NCBI GenBank assembly: GCA_035552395.1
Contig: DASZLL010000005.1
Coordinates: 1 to 44,070 of the forward strand
Source: Bog-473 sp035552395
GTDB lineage: Bacteria; Actinomycetota; Acidimicrobiia; Acidimicrobiales; RAAP-2
Length of the DNA stretch: 44,070 nucleotides
Reading direction: 5' to 3'
Shown: positions 14,303-21,885 of the stretch, piece by piece
How positions within the stretch are numbered: the stretch's first letter is position 1
Layout of the letters: every line of letters begins with the position of its first letter
Position numbers and translations under genes: made by a program
The notes under the pieces: generated by a model
What the model was told of the DNA's origin: nothing
Database searches by the model: none
The model's input: the letters and a program-made list of their open reading frames with translations, nothing else

Positions 14303-15379
14303 GCGAGCGGTCCCTTCGAGTTCCTTGGCGAGATCCTCGGGCGGCGCCCCGACCTCGAATTCGCCTGCCCCCGGGCCGGCACCACGGTGCGTTGGGCGGC
14401 GAAGGACGTCTTCAACCCCGGTGCCGTCGTGCGGGACGGCCGCCTCCATCTCCTGGTGCGGGCCGAAGACGAGGTCGGCCTCTTCGCCGGCACCTCCCGC
14501 ATCGGCCTCGCCGTGGCCGACGGCTCCGGCCGCACCTTCACCCTGAGCCCCGAACCGGTCCTGTTCCCCGACAACGACGAGTGGTCCGCGCTGGAGTGGC
14601 CGGGCGGGTGCGAGGACCCCCGCGTCGTCGAGTCGCCCGATGGTCGCTACGTCTGCTGTTACAGCGCCTTCGACGGCACGCGCAGCCGCCTGATGGTGGC
14701 GACCTCGGACGACTTGGTCACCTGGCGCAAGCACGGCCCCGCGTTCGCCGGAACGCCCGCGGCCGATCGGTGGTCGAAGAGCGGCGCCATCGTGACGTCG
14801 GTGGTCGACGGCCGGCTGCAGGCGACACGCGTCGGGGGACGGTACGTCATGTACTGGGGCGAGGGCACCTGCTTCCTCGCCTCTTCCGACGACCTCGTGC
14901 ACTGGACCCCACTCGAGTGCAGCCCGGACGACGATCGCTACCTCACCTTCGGCGAGGACGGCACCCTGGGCTCGGTGCGGGTGCACCGAGTGCCGGGCCG
15001 CCCCGTGCTGCGGCCGGTCTTGGCGCCGCGCCCCGATCGTTTCGACGCACTGCTCGTGGAGCCGGGTCCGCCGGCCATTCTCGGCGCCGAGGGCATCGTG
15101 CTCGTCTACAACGGCGCCCGCCGCGTCGTCGGCAACGGCGTGCCCAAAGGTGTGACCTATCAGCCCGGGTATGCAGTCTTCGACGAGCACGAGCCCGGGT
15201 CGCCACTCGAGCGCTGCCGCGAGGCCTCGCCGCCGGCCGGGCTCCGCAGACTCATCGGTCAGGTGGACGGGGTCTGCTTTGCCCAGGGCCTCGCGCTCCA
15301 CGAGGGTCAGTGGCACCTCTTCATAGGAATGGCCGACTCACGCATCGGGCATGCGGTGGCTCCAGCGCCCACCTCCTGA
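14303..15379 (+). CDS. GH130-family mannoside phosphorylase/hydrolase, start region disrupted
   Basis: A five-bladed propeller enzyme acting on beta-mannosides. Family residues include TVRWAAKDVFNPGAVVRDG, LLVRAED, FPDNDEWSALEWPGGCEDPR, WTKSG-like DRWSKSGAIV, and YWGEGTCFLASSDDLVHWTP. Homology begins at about base 14309 (GPFEFLGEILGRRPDLEF). No ATG, GTG or TTG occurs in frame between the TGA at 14300-14302 and GTG 14387. Starting at GTG 14387 gives 330 residues but discards the conserved first 28 or so. A GTG at 14282 overlapping the GH1 stop is in frame and would be natural, but the TGA at 14300 interrupts it. The gene may thus be inactivated at its start, or start non-canonically. Confidence 0.75.
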   Translation, partial: ASGPFEFLGEILGRRPDLEFACPRAGTTVRWAAKDVFNPGAVVRDGRLHLLVRAEDEVGLFAGTSRIGLAVADGSGRTFTLSPEPVLFPDNDEWSALEWPGGCEDPRVVESPDGRYVCCYSAFDGTRSRLMVATSDDLVTWRKHGPAFAGTPAADRWSKSGAIVTSVVDGRLQATRVGGRYVMYWGEGTCFLASSDDLVHWTPLECSPDDDRYLTFGEDGTLGSVRVHRVPGRPVLRPVLAPRPDRFDALLVEPGPPAILGAEGIVLVYNGARRVVGNGVPKGVTYQPGYAVFDEHEPGSPLERCREASPPAGLRRLIGQVDGVCFAQGLALHEGQWHLFIGMADSRIGHAVAPAPTS

Positions 15380-15452
15380 CGCTACGCCGAGAAGCCGGGC
15401 GGCCAGGGCCGGGGGCGACACCCATGAATCTCTGGCCGGGGCATCCGCGGCT

Positions 15453-17600
15453 ATGAAGGGCCGGGTGCCTCGGAGCAGCCGGCGTAGGGACATTGAGGGA
15501 CTCCGTGCCGTCGCTATCCTCGCCGTCGTCGCCTACCACGCCGGCCTCCCGGTGCCGGGTGGCTACGTGGGGGTCGACGTCTTCTTCGTCATCTCCGGCT
15601 ACCTGATCACCCAGCTCCTCTGGTCCGAGCTCTCCGCCGGCGGTCGCCTTTCTTTCGCCAGCTTCTACGCGCGTCGGGCCCGTCGCCTCCTGCCGTCGGC
15701 GGTGCTCGTGATCGTGGTGACCGTCGTGGTCTCGGTCGCCGTGCTCGGTCCCCTCGAGGTGAAAGTGGTCGCCAAGGACGCCGTGGCGTGCGCCCTGTAC
15801 GTCGGCAACTACCGATTCGCCTTTCAGGCCACCAACTACCTCAACGCACACGGGCCGGTGTCGCCCCTGCAGAATTACTGGTCGCTCGGCGTCGAGGAGC
15901 AGTTCTACCTCGTCTGGCCGGCGCTGCTCGTGGCTGCCTCGCTCATCGGCCGGCGCTCCCGGGGGCGCCACCGACAGTCTCCGGCGGAGCGTTCTCGAGG
16001 GGCGGTCGTCGGCGCCTTGGCCGTCGTCGGAGCCCTCTCCTTTTGGCTGTGCGTCACCCTGACGCACACAGACGAGCCGTGGGCCTTCTTCTCGCTGCCC
16101 ACGAGGGCATGGGAACTCGCGGTGGGCGGGCTCATCGCGCTCGCCGTACCTCAATTTCGGCGGATCCCGGGATGGGCTCTGGGGGCGATCGGCTGGGCCG
16201 GCCTCGGCGCCGTGGCGTGGTCGCTTTTCGCCTTCGGCCCGCAGACTCCCTTCCCCGGTGCGGCGGCACTCCTCCCGGTATTGGGCACGGGAGCCGCGAT
16301 TGTTGCCGGCACCCGCTCGCTGAAGGCCGGGCCAGCGCGTCTGCTCGGCCTGGCACCCCTGCAACCGATCGGCGCCGTCTCCTACACCTGGTACCTCTGG
16401 CATTGGCCGGCGCTCGTCCTTGCGCCGTACGTGCTCGGACACCGCCTCGGGCTCGCACAGAACGTGGCCGTCGCCGTCTTCAGCCTGCTGCTTGCGGCTC
16501 TCACTACCGTCTTCCTTGAGCAGCCAGTCCGGCGTTCGGCCTGGCTCTCGGCCCGCTCCGTACACAGCCTCGTCGCCGGCGGCGCGCTCAGTCTCGTCGG
16601 CGCCTTGGCGGCGGTGCTGATCGTGGCCGCCGTGCCACCGCCGGTCGGCAGCGGCCACGCCAGCGCCGCGCGACTGAAGACAAACCACATCACTGCGGGC
16701 GGCTCGTCCTCGACGGGTTCATCGGCGTCGGCAACGGCCGCCTCCCTCGATACGCAGGTCAACCGACTGGTGTACGAGTCGCTCGCCAACCCACAAGTGC
16801 CGGCAGCGCTCACGCCCTCGCTCGCCGACGCGGCAGCCGACTACCCTGCGCCGGAAGACGGCTGCCTCGACGGCTTTACCGACGCTTCCGTGCACTCCTG
16901 CGTGTTCGGCGATACAAACGCCTCGCGCAGTGTCGTGCTCTTTGGCGACTCGCACGCCCTCATGTGGTTCCCGGCCATCGACAATCTGGCGAACCAACAG
17001 CACGACGCCCTGGTGGTCATGGGCAAGGCGACGTGTCCGCCCCTGGAGATCCCCATCTTCAGCCCCGACCTCGGCCGTCCCTACACCGAGTGTGACCAGT
17101 GGCGCGCCGCGGAGCTCCAGCGCATGAAGACGCTACGCCCCGCCGTGGTGATCCTCGGGTTCTCCCGCGAATACGGAATCGCCGACGACCACGTGGTCGT
17201 CGACAGTCCGGCATGGCTGTCCGGGTTGACCGACATGATCACCACCATCGAGCAGGACACCGGCGCCCGGGTGGTGGTCATGGGCGACGACCCCTACCCT
17301 CAGCAACCCGTGCCCGACTGCCTCAGCCGGAACTTGGGGGACACGGCGGCGTGTGCAATCCCCAAGCACTATCCCTATTACAACCCCGGCGGGATTCCGC
17401 AAGAGAAGGCCGTTGCCGCGGCGACGGGTGCCGGCTACGTGGATACGGACCCGTGGTTCTGCATCGCGTCGACCTGCACCGTCATTCTGGGGAACATGCT
17501 GGTGTACCGCGACGACAATCACATCACCGCGACTTACGCCAGCTGGCTCACCCCGGTCATCGGCGCTCACCTGGCCGCCGTAACCAATGGCGCAATCTGA
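15453..17600 (+). CDS. Acyltransferase-3 (OafA type) with C-terminal SGNH domain
   Basis: A 715-residue membrane O-acyltransferase that probably acetylates a cell-surface polysaccharide. The N-terminal half (about 10-420) has the acyltransferase-3 hallmarks: DIEGLRAVAILAVVAYHAG, GGYVGVDVFFVISGYLI, FYARRARRLLPSA, NYWSLGVEEQFYLVWP, with about ten hydrophobic helices. After a Ser/Ala-rich linker an extracytoplasmic SGNH domain carries the block I motif VLFGDSHALMWFP and a final DDNHITATYASWL with the catalytic Asp and His. ATG 15453 is chosen as the first Met next to conserved sequence; a longer frame from 15351 overlaps the GH130 gene. It follows the glycosidase genes on the same strand, which fits a glycan-related role. 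Confidence 0.88.
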   Translation: MKGRVPRSSRRRDIEGLRAVAILAVVAYHAGLPVPGGYVGVDVFFVISGYLITQLLWSELSAGGRLSFASFYARRARRLLPSAVLVIVVTVVVSVAVLGPLEVKVVAKDAVACALYVGNYRFAFQATNYLNAHGPVSPLQNYWSLGVEEQFYLVWPALLVAASLIGRRSRGRHRQSPAERSRGAVVGALAVVGALSFWLCVTLTHTDEPWAFFSLPTRAWELAVGGLIALAVPQFRRIPGWALGAIGWAGLGAVAWSLFAFGPQTPFPGAAALLPVLGTGAAIVAGTRSLKAGPARLLGLAPLQPIGAVSYTWYLWHWPALVLAPYVLGHRLGLAQNVAVAVFSLLLAALTTVFLEQPVRRSAWLSARSVHSLVAGGALSLVGALAAVLIVAAVPPPVGSGHASAARLKTNHITAGGSSSTGSSASATAASLDTQVNRLVYESLANPQVPAALTPSLADAAADYPAPEDGCLDGFTDASVHSCVFGDTNASRSVVLFGDSHALMWFPAIDNLANQQHDALVVMGKATCPPLEIPIFSPDLGRPYTECDQWRAAELQRMKTLRPAVVILGFSREYGIADDHVVVDSPAWLSGLTDMITTIEQDTGARVVVMGDDPYPQQPVPDCLSRNLGDTAACAIPKHYPYYNPGGIPQEKAVAAATGAGYVDTDPWFCIASTCTVILGNMLVYRDDNHITATYASWLTPVIGAHLAAVTNGAI

Positions 17601-17641
17601 CGAGTGGGGTCGTCAGCGACGCGCCCTAGCTCTAGCTGTTC

Positions 17642-17908
17642 CTAGATTTTCGCTCCATCCACGTCACCCTGGGTGATGCGAATTGTGCGCGGCCAGCCCT
17701 GGGAAGGTGAGAGCCGGACCCAATAGATGTCTCCATCGAAGGAGATCCATGTCACCGTCGGGGTTGATCCTTCTGATCCGCTTACGGCGAAGGGATTGGA
17801 CCGGCTCTTCGGATTGACCTTAAAACCGCGGATGGGCTCGTCGACTTCAGCGGTGCACGTTGCGCCCGAGCCTCGAGCACGCCACGACAACTTTGCGAGT
17901 TTCTTCAC
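17642..17908 (-). CDS. Small hypothetical protein
   Basis: An 88-residue protein of no recognised family. The sequence alternates beta-like stretches (TVTWISFDGDIYWVRLS, TIRITQGDVDG) after a basic N-terminus (MKKLAKLSWRARGSG). The GTG start at 17906-17908 is supported by AGAAGG about five nt upstream, and the frame is uninterrupted. It is convergent with the acyltransferase gene (41 bp between stops) and divergent from the beta-helix gene at 18203. No signal peptide or membrane segment is seen. The single Cys and single domain give no hint of function. The start-site evidence makes a real gene more likely than chance. Confidence 0.5.
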   Translation of the reverse strand: MKKLAKLSWRARGSGATCTAEVDEPIRGFKVNPKSRSNPFAVSGSEGSTPTVTWISFDGDIYWVRLSPSQGWPRTIRITQGDVDGAKI

Positions 17909-18143
17909 GGAACCTTCTTGTATTCGGCACCGTCTCAGACGTTCGCTCTCGTCGGGTCATCGACAGGATGTCGCGTAGTTCCGGCTGTCGGGCTTGATTC
18001 GGGTGCGGCGCTTCGACCCCACTCTGATTACTTGGCAGCCTACTTCTTCCGCCATCTACCCAACGCGAGGTGCCGATTCGAGCCGGTGGTGGCACCGTAC
18101 GGGTCAAAGGACCCGCGGGACGACCACCCACCACGAACTGCGA

Positions 18144-18172
18144 TTGACGCGGACCGTTCGGGCTGATAACCA
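18144..18172 (+). promoter_or_regulatory. Possible promoter of the beta-helix gene
   Basis: TTGACG (18144-18149) is followed after 17 bp by TAACCA (18167-18172), about 30 bp before the ATG at 18203. The -35 box is good and the -10 box is weak. Confidence 0.35.
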
Positions 18173-18202
18173 GGAACAACAAACGATTCGGGAGGTCGAT
18201 TG

Positions 18203-20272
18203 ATGTTGGCGATGGTCAGGCGGTCCAGCACGCTGGTGCGATCAATGGGACTCGGTTTCGTATTGGTTCTGGGGATGCTCGGGACTTCGGCGATTATCTC
18301 GGCGCCGGCCGGCGCCATCAGCGTCACGCGTTACGTCGCCCCGACGGGATCGGGCGGAGGCAGTTGTGCCAGCCCGAACTACAACACCATCGGCGCCGCG
18401 GTGAGCGCCGCCGTGACCGGGGACACGGTCGCCGTCTGCCCGGGGACTTACAGCGAGATGGTGACGGTGACCGGTAAGTCGATCACTCTCAACGGCTCGG
18501 CGGGTAGCACGCCGGCTGTGATCAACGCTACCGGCCAAACCGAAGGAGTCACGGTGACGGGGTCCGCAACGGCGGGCACCGTGGTCGAGGGCTTCACTGT
18601 CAACAACTCTCAGGGCGAGGGGATCCTCGCCGCCGGGACGACCGACGTGACCATCATGAACAACGTCGTATCGGGCAATGACCTCGCCTGCATCCCGCAG
18701 ACGGGGCAGAACGACTGTGGTGAGGGCATCCACCTCCTCGACGTCACGAACTCGACGGTGAGCCGGAACACAAGCGAGAACAACTCAGGGGGCGTCTTCC
18801 TCGATGACGGGGTCCCGCCGGGCAGCATCGGCGTGGGAGCCTTCGGCGGCGCCACTCCGTATTACGGTCCGGTCTCGGGCAACCAGATCGTCAACAACAT
18901 CTTCGTCAACAACGTGTGGGATTGCGGGATCACGCTGGCCTCGCACAACTCGTTCGCCGCACCCGGGGGGCACCCGAACCCGTCGGCCGGTGGCATCTTC
19001 GGCAACTCCGTCACCGGCAATGTGTCCGAGAACAACGGCACGTCGGGTGGCGGTGGCTCGGGAGTGATCCTCGCCGCCCCGTTCCCGGGTGCGGCCGTCT
19101 ACAGCAACGTCGTCCAGGGCAACACGGTGTCGCAGAACGGGCAGGCCGGCATCACGATCCACAGCCACGCGCCGGCGCAGGACGTGAACGGCAACCAGAT
19201 CCTGAACAACATCGTCAGCCAAAACGCAGTCGGCGAAACCAACCCGGGCGCCGGAGTGTTCTCGACGGGGAGTGAAAGCGCCGGTGACGTCGACGCCGGC
19301 GATCCCGCCACGTCAGGCATCGTCATTTTCAGCGCGGTGGACCATGTGACGGGAACGCTCATCCAGGGCAACGCCATTTCGAACAACTACTACGGGATCT
19401 GGACCCAGAACGTCGACACCACCGGGATCAGCGGCAACACGTTCGCCAATGTGAACGTCCCGACCTACGCCGTGCCGCCGCCCGGGAGCGGCTACGTGAT
19501 GAGCGCCACAGACGGAGGGGTTTTCGCGCTCGGCGGCCAGCTCGGCTTCTGGGGTTCGGCCGCCGGCCAGGCTGTCACCAGCGCTGCGCAAGCTGTGGGC
19601 ATCGCCGAGACGTCCGACGCCGGCGGCTACTGGCTGGCCACGAATACCGGTGACATCGCCGCCTTCGGTGACGCCGCCAACGTCGGCTCCATGGCTGGCA
19701 TCAAGCTTGACGCGCCCGTGGTCGGCATTGCAGCCACGCCCGATGGCCACGGCTATTGGTTGGTGGCGAGCGACGGCGGGATCTTCAACTTCGGCGACGC
19801 CACTTACTTCGGCTCCATGGGTGGCAAGCCCCTCAACAAGCCGATCGTCGGCATCGCGGCGTCGCCTGACGGCGGCGGCTACTGGCTCGTGGCCAGCGAC
19901 GGCGGCGTCTTCAGCTTCGGCGACGCCACCTTCATGGGCTCGACGGGGGGGAAGCGCCTGAATGCGCCGATGGTTGGCATTGCTGCCACGGGCGCAGGCG
20001 ACGGCTACTGGCTCGTGGCCAGCGACGGCGGAGTCTTCAGCTATGGCACCGCGGTGTTCCAGGGGTCGACCGGCTCGCTGAAGCTCAACAAGCCGGTCGT
20101 GGGCATCGCCGGCACGCCGGACGGCGGAGGGTACTGGCTCGCCGCAAGCGACGGCGGCATCTTCAATTACGGGGACGCCGGCTTCCTCGGCTCCCTGGGT
20201 AGCACGCACCTGGTCGCCCCGGTGACTGCCATTGCCGCGCAGCTGCCGTTCCCGCCGAGCAGCGCGGGTTAG
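18203..20272 (+). CDS. Secreted parallel beta-helix protein with six C-terminal GYWLV repeats
   Basis: A 689-residue exported protein. A signal peptide covers about residues 1-40 (basic VRRSSTLVRS, hydrophobic MGLGFVLVLGMLGTSAIIS, cut near APAGA). Residues about 45-430 form a right-handed beta-helix of the NosD/PbH1 type, with many N-x-(V/I)-x-x-N rungs (ILNNIVSQNAVGE, GNTVSQNGQAGITIH, GNAISNNYYGIWTQN), a fold used for polysaccharide binding or cleavage and for adhesion. The tail carries six repeats of 42 residues (GYWLVASDGGIFNFGDATYF type) like those of the 5446 gene. ATG 18203 has GGAGG seven nt upstream; TTG 18200 is also in frame. No catalytic residues are evident, so enzyme or adhesin cannot be decided. 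Confidence 0.85.
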   Translation: MLAMVRRSSTLVRSMGLGFVLVLGMLGTSAIISAPAGAISVTRYVAPTGSGGGSCASPNYNTIGAAVSAAVTGDTVAVCPGTYSEMVTVTGKSITLNGSAGSTPAVINATGQTEGVTVTGSATAGTVVEGFTVNNSQGEGILAAGTTDVTIMNNVVSGNDLACIPQTGQNDCGEGIHLLDVTNSTVSRNTSENNSGGVFLDDGVPPGSIGVGAFGGATPYYGPVSGNQIVNNIFVNNVWDCGITLASHNSFAAPGGHPNPSAGGIFGNSVTGNVSENNGTSGGGGSGVILAAPFPGAAVYSNVVQGNTVSQNGQAGITIHSHAPAQDVNGNQILNNIVSQNAVGETNPGAGVFSTGSESAGDVDAGDPATSGIVIFSAVDHVTGTLIQGNAISNNYYGIWTQNVDTTGISGNTFANVNVPTYAVPPPGSGYVMSATDGGVFALGGQLGFWGSAAGQAVTSAAQAVGIAETSDAGGYWLATNTGDIAAFGDAANVGSMAGIKLDAPVVGIAATPDGHGYWLVASDGGIFNFGDATYFGSMGGKPLNKPIVGIAASPDGGGYWLVASDGGVFSFGDATFMGSTGGKRLNAPMVGIAATGAGDGYWLVASDGGVFSYGTAVFQGSTGSLKLNKPVVGIAGTPDGGGYWLAASDGGIFNYGDAGFLGSLGSTHLVAPVTAIAAQLPFPPSSAG
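19486..20254 (+). repeat. Six coding repeats, GYWLV type, copy B
   Basis: Six units of about 126 bp. The first two (GYVMSATDGGVFALG, GYWLATNTGDIAAFG) are divergent. Units 3 to 6 are close to each other at protein and DNA level (the run ggctactggctcgtggccag recurs). Same number of units as copy A at 7125-7863. Confidence 0.85.
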
Positions 20273-20308
20273 GCATGCGTCGATGAGTGAGGTCGGGGCC
20301 GGGGAGGT

Positions 20309-20686
20309 TTAGTGGGGGGGCGTCCCGCGCCGGAGGAGGACATCAAGCAGTACAGCTGCACCCGATCGCTCGACGTCACGGGTGGCGGTCACCAGGATCA
20401 CGGGCGACGTCTGGGCCGTGGCTCGCAGGCGGCATACCGCGTCCTTCGCGGGCGCTGTGGCCAGCTCGGCGCGATAGCGACGGGTGAAGTCGGGGAACTT
20501 GTCGGGTTCGTGCCCGTACCAACGACGGAGGCCGTCGCTTGGCGCGACGTCCTTGGCCCACTCGTCGATCGCCGCCGTCTCCTTGCTCACCCCGCGCGGC
20601 CATAGGCGGTCGACGAGGACGCGGAACCCCGCTGACGGCTCCTCGTCGTAGACGCGGCGGACCTCAAACGCTGGCTGGCCCGGCAT
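20309..20686 (-). CDS. DUF488 family protein (YeaO-like)
   Basis: A 125-residue protein of the DUF488 family, biochemical role unknown. Diagnostic stretches are VRRVYDEEPSAGFRVLVDRLWPRGVSKE, DEWAKDVAPSDGLRRWYGHE, then FPDFTRRYRAEL and a C-terminal VILVTATRDVERSGAAVLLD. The ATG at 20684-20686 lies 7 nt after the stop of the upstream PhyH gene, with GAGCTGA as a poor ribosome-binding site, so the two are probably co-transcribed and coupled. It is convergent with the beta-helix gene. The family is widespread and often sits in catabolic or stress contexts, which does not settle its job here. Confidence 0.85.
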   Translation of the reverse strand: MPGQPAFEVRRVYDEEPSAGFRVLVDRLWPRGVSKETAAIDEWAKDVAPSDGLRRWYGHEPDKFPDFTRRYRAELATAPAKDAVCRLRATAQTSPVILVTATRDVERSGAAVLLDVLLRRGTPPH

Positions 20687-20693
20687 GGTCAGC

Positions 20694-21566
20694 TCACGAC
20701 GAGTCTCGATAGGGGGACAGGTCGATGCCCGGGTAGCGCTCGGCGACGCCGGCCAGAGTGTCGTCGTTCCAGTAAGGGTCGCCCGGCCGCGGGAAGCCGA
20801 ACAGGTCGCGCTCACGCACGGTGCACTGCGGAATGAACTTGGCCCAGCGGTCGGGTGACGCCTTGGGCCAGGCCATCTTCCCGCCCCAGGTCGTGCCGCG
20901 CACCTGGAAGTCGACGAGGATCGAGAAGCGCGAGTGTCCGGCGGCGCTGAAGTCCGAGCCACGGTGGAGGACGTCGGTCCGGTAGACGAGGAGTGACCCC
21001 GCCGGTCCGACGCAGCGCACCTCGGAGGCGGCCAGCTCCCCGAAGGGGAGATAGAGCGGCGTGTAGGGCACGTCCTTGCCGGCGTCGTAAGGGACGATCA
21101 CCGTGGGGCCGTCGTCCTCGGTGACGTCGCTCAAGTAGATGAAGGTCGTGATCTGTTGGTACCGCGGCTCGGGGCGGGGCACGACCAGGCTGTGGCTGCC
21201 GTAGTCGCGGTGGAGCGGCTGGTCGTAGTTGACAGCGCCCGCGTATTTGGCCCACAGCTCGATCTTGTAGAGGTGGAGCTCGGTGGTCTCGAGGTAGCGC
21301 TCGGCCGCATCGACGAGATCGGGGTGGACGGCGAGGCGATTGAGGTCCCACGAGCGGTACGGGAACTCCTCGACTCCGGCGAACTGGCTGCCGGCGTAGC
21401 GGGCGTGTTGCGGGTCGGTCGGATCGGCGAAGTAGTCGTCGGGTCTTGGGTAGTGGCGCCAGAGTGCCTCTTGGGCCGCCTCGAGCTCGGCGGGGGCGAG
21501 AAAGCCCTCGAGCAGCGAGAAGCCCTGGTGGCTCACGTCGTCGAGCGTGGCGTCGGGGACGCGCAT
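20694..21566 (-). CDS. Phytanoyl-CoA dioxygenase (PhyH) family protein
   Basis: A non-haem Fe(II)/2-oxoglutarate oxygenase of 290 residues. The iron facial triad is readable: H119-R-D121 in QPLHRDYGSH and H201 in RTDVLHRGSD. R213 (HSRFSIL) probably binds 2-oxoglutarate. Substrates of the family range from phytanoyl-CoA to small polar hydroxylation targets, and none can be inferred here. It is divergent from the alcohol dehydrogenase gene, with 319 bp between the starts, and followed by DUF488. A second PhyH gene lies at 23129 and a TauD gene at 26266, so this neighbourhood is rich in Fe(II) oxygenases. The ATG has no strong Shine-Dalgarno. Confidence 0.88.
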   Translation of the reverse strand: MRVPDATLDDVSHQGFSLLEGFLAPAELEAAQEALWRHYPRPDDYFADPTDPQHARYAGSQFAGVEEFPYRSWDLNRLAVHPDLVDAAERYLETTELHLYKIELWAKYAGAVNYDQPLHRDYGSHSLVVPRPEPRYQQITTFIYLSDVTEDDGPTVIVPYDAGKDVPYTPLYLPFGELAASEVRCVGPAGSLLVYRTDVLHRGSDFSAAGHSRFSILVDFQVRGTTWGGKMAWPKASPDRWAKFIPQCTVRERDLFGFPRPGDPYWNDDTLAGVAERYPGIDLSPYRDSS

Positions 21567-21685
21567 TGCTGGTGGACTTTAGGCCAGGGTCGTTCCGGCC
21601 GTTCCGGCCGTTCCGGTCGTTGGGGAGCTGGTCCCGCTGACGTCGCCTCGCCTGATCGACTGAGGTCCGCACCCGAAGAAGGAGA

Positions 21686-21706
21686 GGGAGGGAGGGAAGG
21701 GAAGGG
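21686..21706 (+). other. G-quadruplex-type motif
   Basis: Five GGG runs (21686-88, 21690-92, 21694-96, 21699-701, 21704-06) are separated by one or two A. This satisfies the G3+N1-7 quadruplex rule on the plus strand. Confidence 0.6.
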
Positions 21707-21764
21707 TAGAGTCCGCCGACTGCATTGGCGTCGCTGTTGAGGAAAGTGAAGTTTCTTCAATGAA

Positions 21765-21785
21765 TTCGTTCACCTCGTGAACGAA
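21765..21785. promoter_or_regulatory. Perfect 9+3+9 inverted repeat
   Basis: TTCGTTCAC, loop CTC, GTGAACGAA. Weaker pairing extends outward (CTTCAA at 21754 region with TTCAAG after it). It is 100 bp upstream of the dehydrogenase start with no T-run, so an operator is more likely than a terminator. Confidence 0.5.
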
Positions 21786-21885
21786 GAAGTTCAAGTTTCC
21801 CGAGTAACTGGAACCCGAGCGCCTATGCACACGCGCTACAGCGCCCTCGCCGACGGGTGGACCAGGCTGGGTTTACGCTCGGTCC

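Larger units (their letters stand above)
21567..21885. other. Divergent intergenic region with unusual DNA structures
   Basis: From left to right it holds a 9-bp tandem repeat GTTCCGGCC (about 21594-21620, three imperfect units), a G-quadruplex-type purine run (21686-21706), and a hairpin (21765-21785). All lie between the divergent PhyH and alcohol dehydrogenase genes, so they may carry regulation. Confidence 0.6.

Noticed and set aside
14101..15456. 451-codon plus-strand frame rich in Arg and Pro
   Set aside because: It is an out-of-frame shadow of the GH1 and GH130 genes with GC-skewed composition (RRRR, PRRP runs).
21594..21620. GTTCCGGCC repeats considered as a satellite or CRISPR seed
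   Set aside because: Only three imperfect 9-bp units with no spacers. Kept as a note in the intergenic entry.
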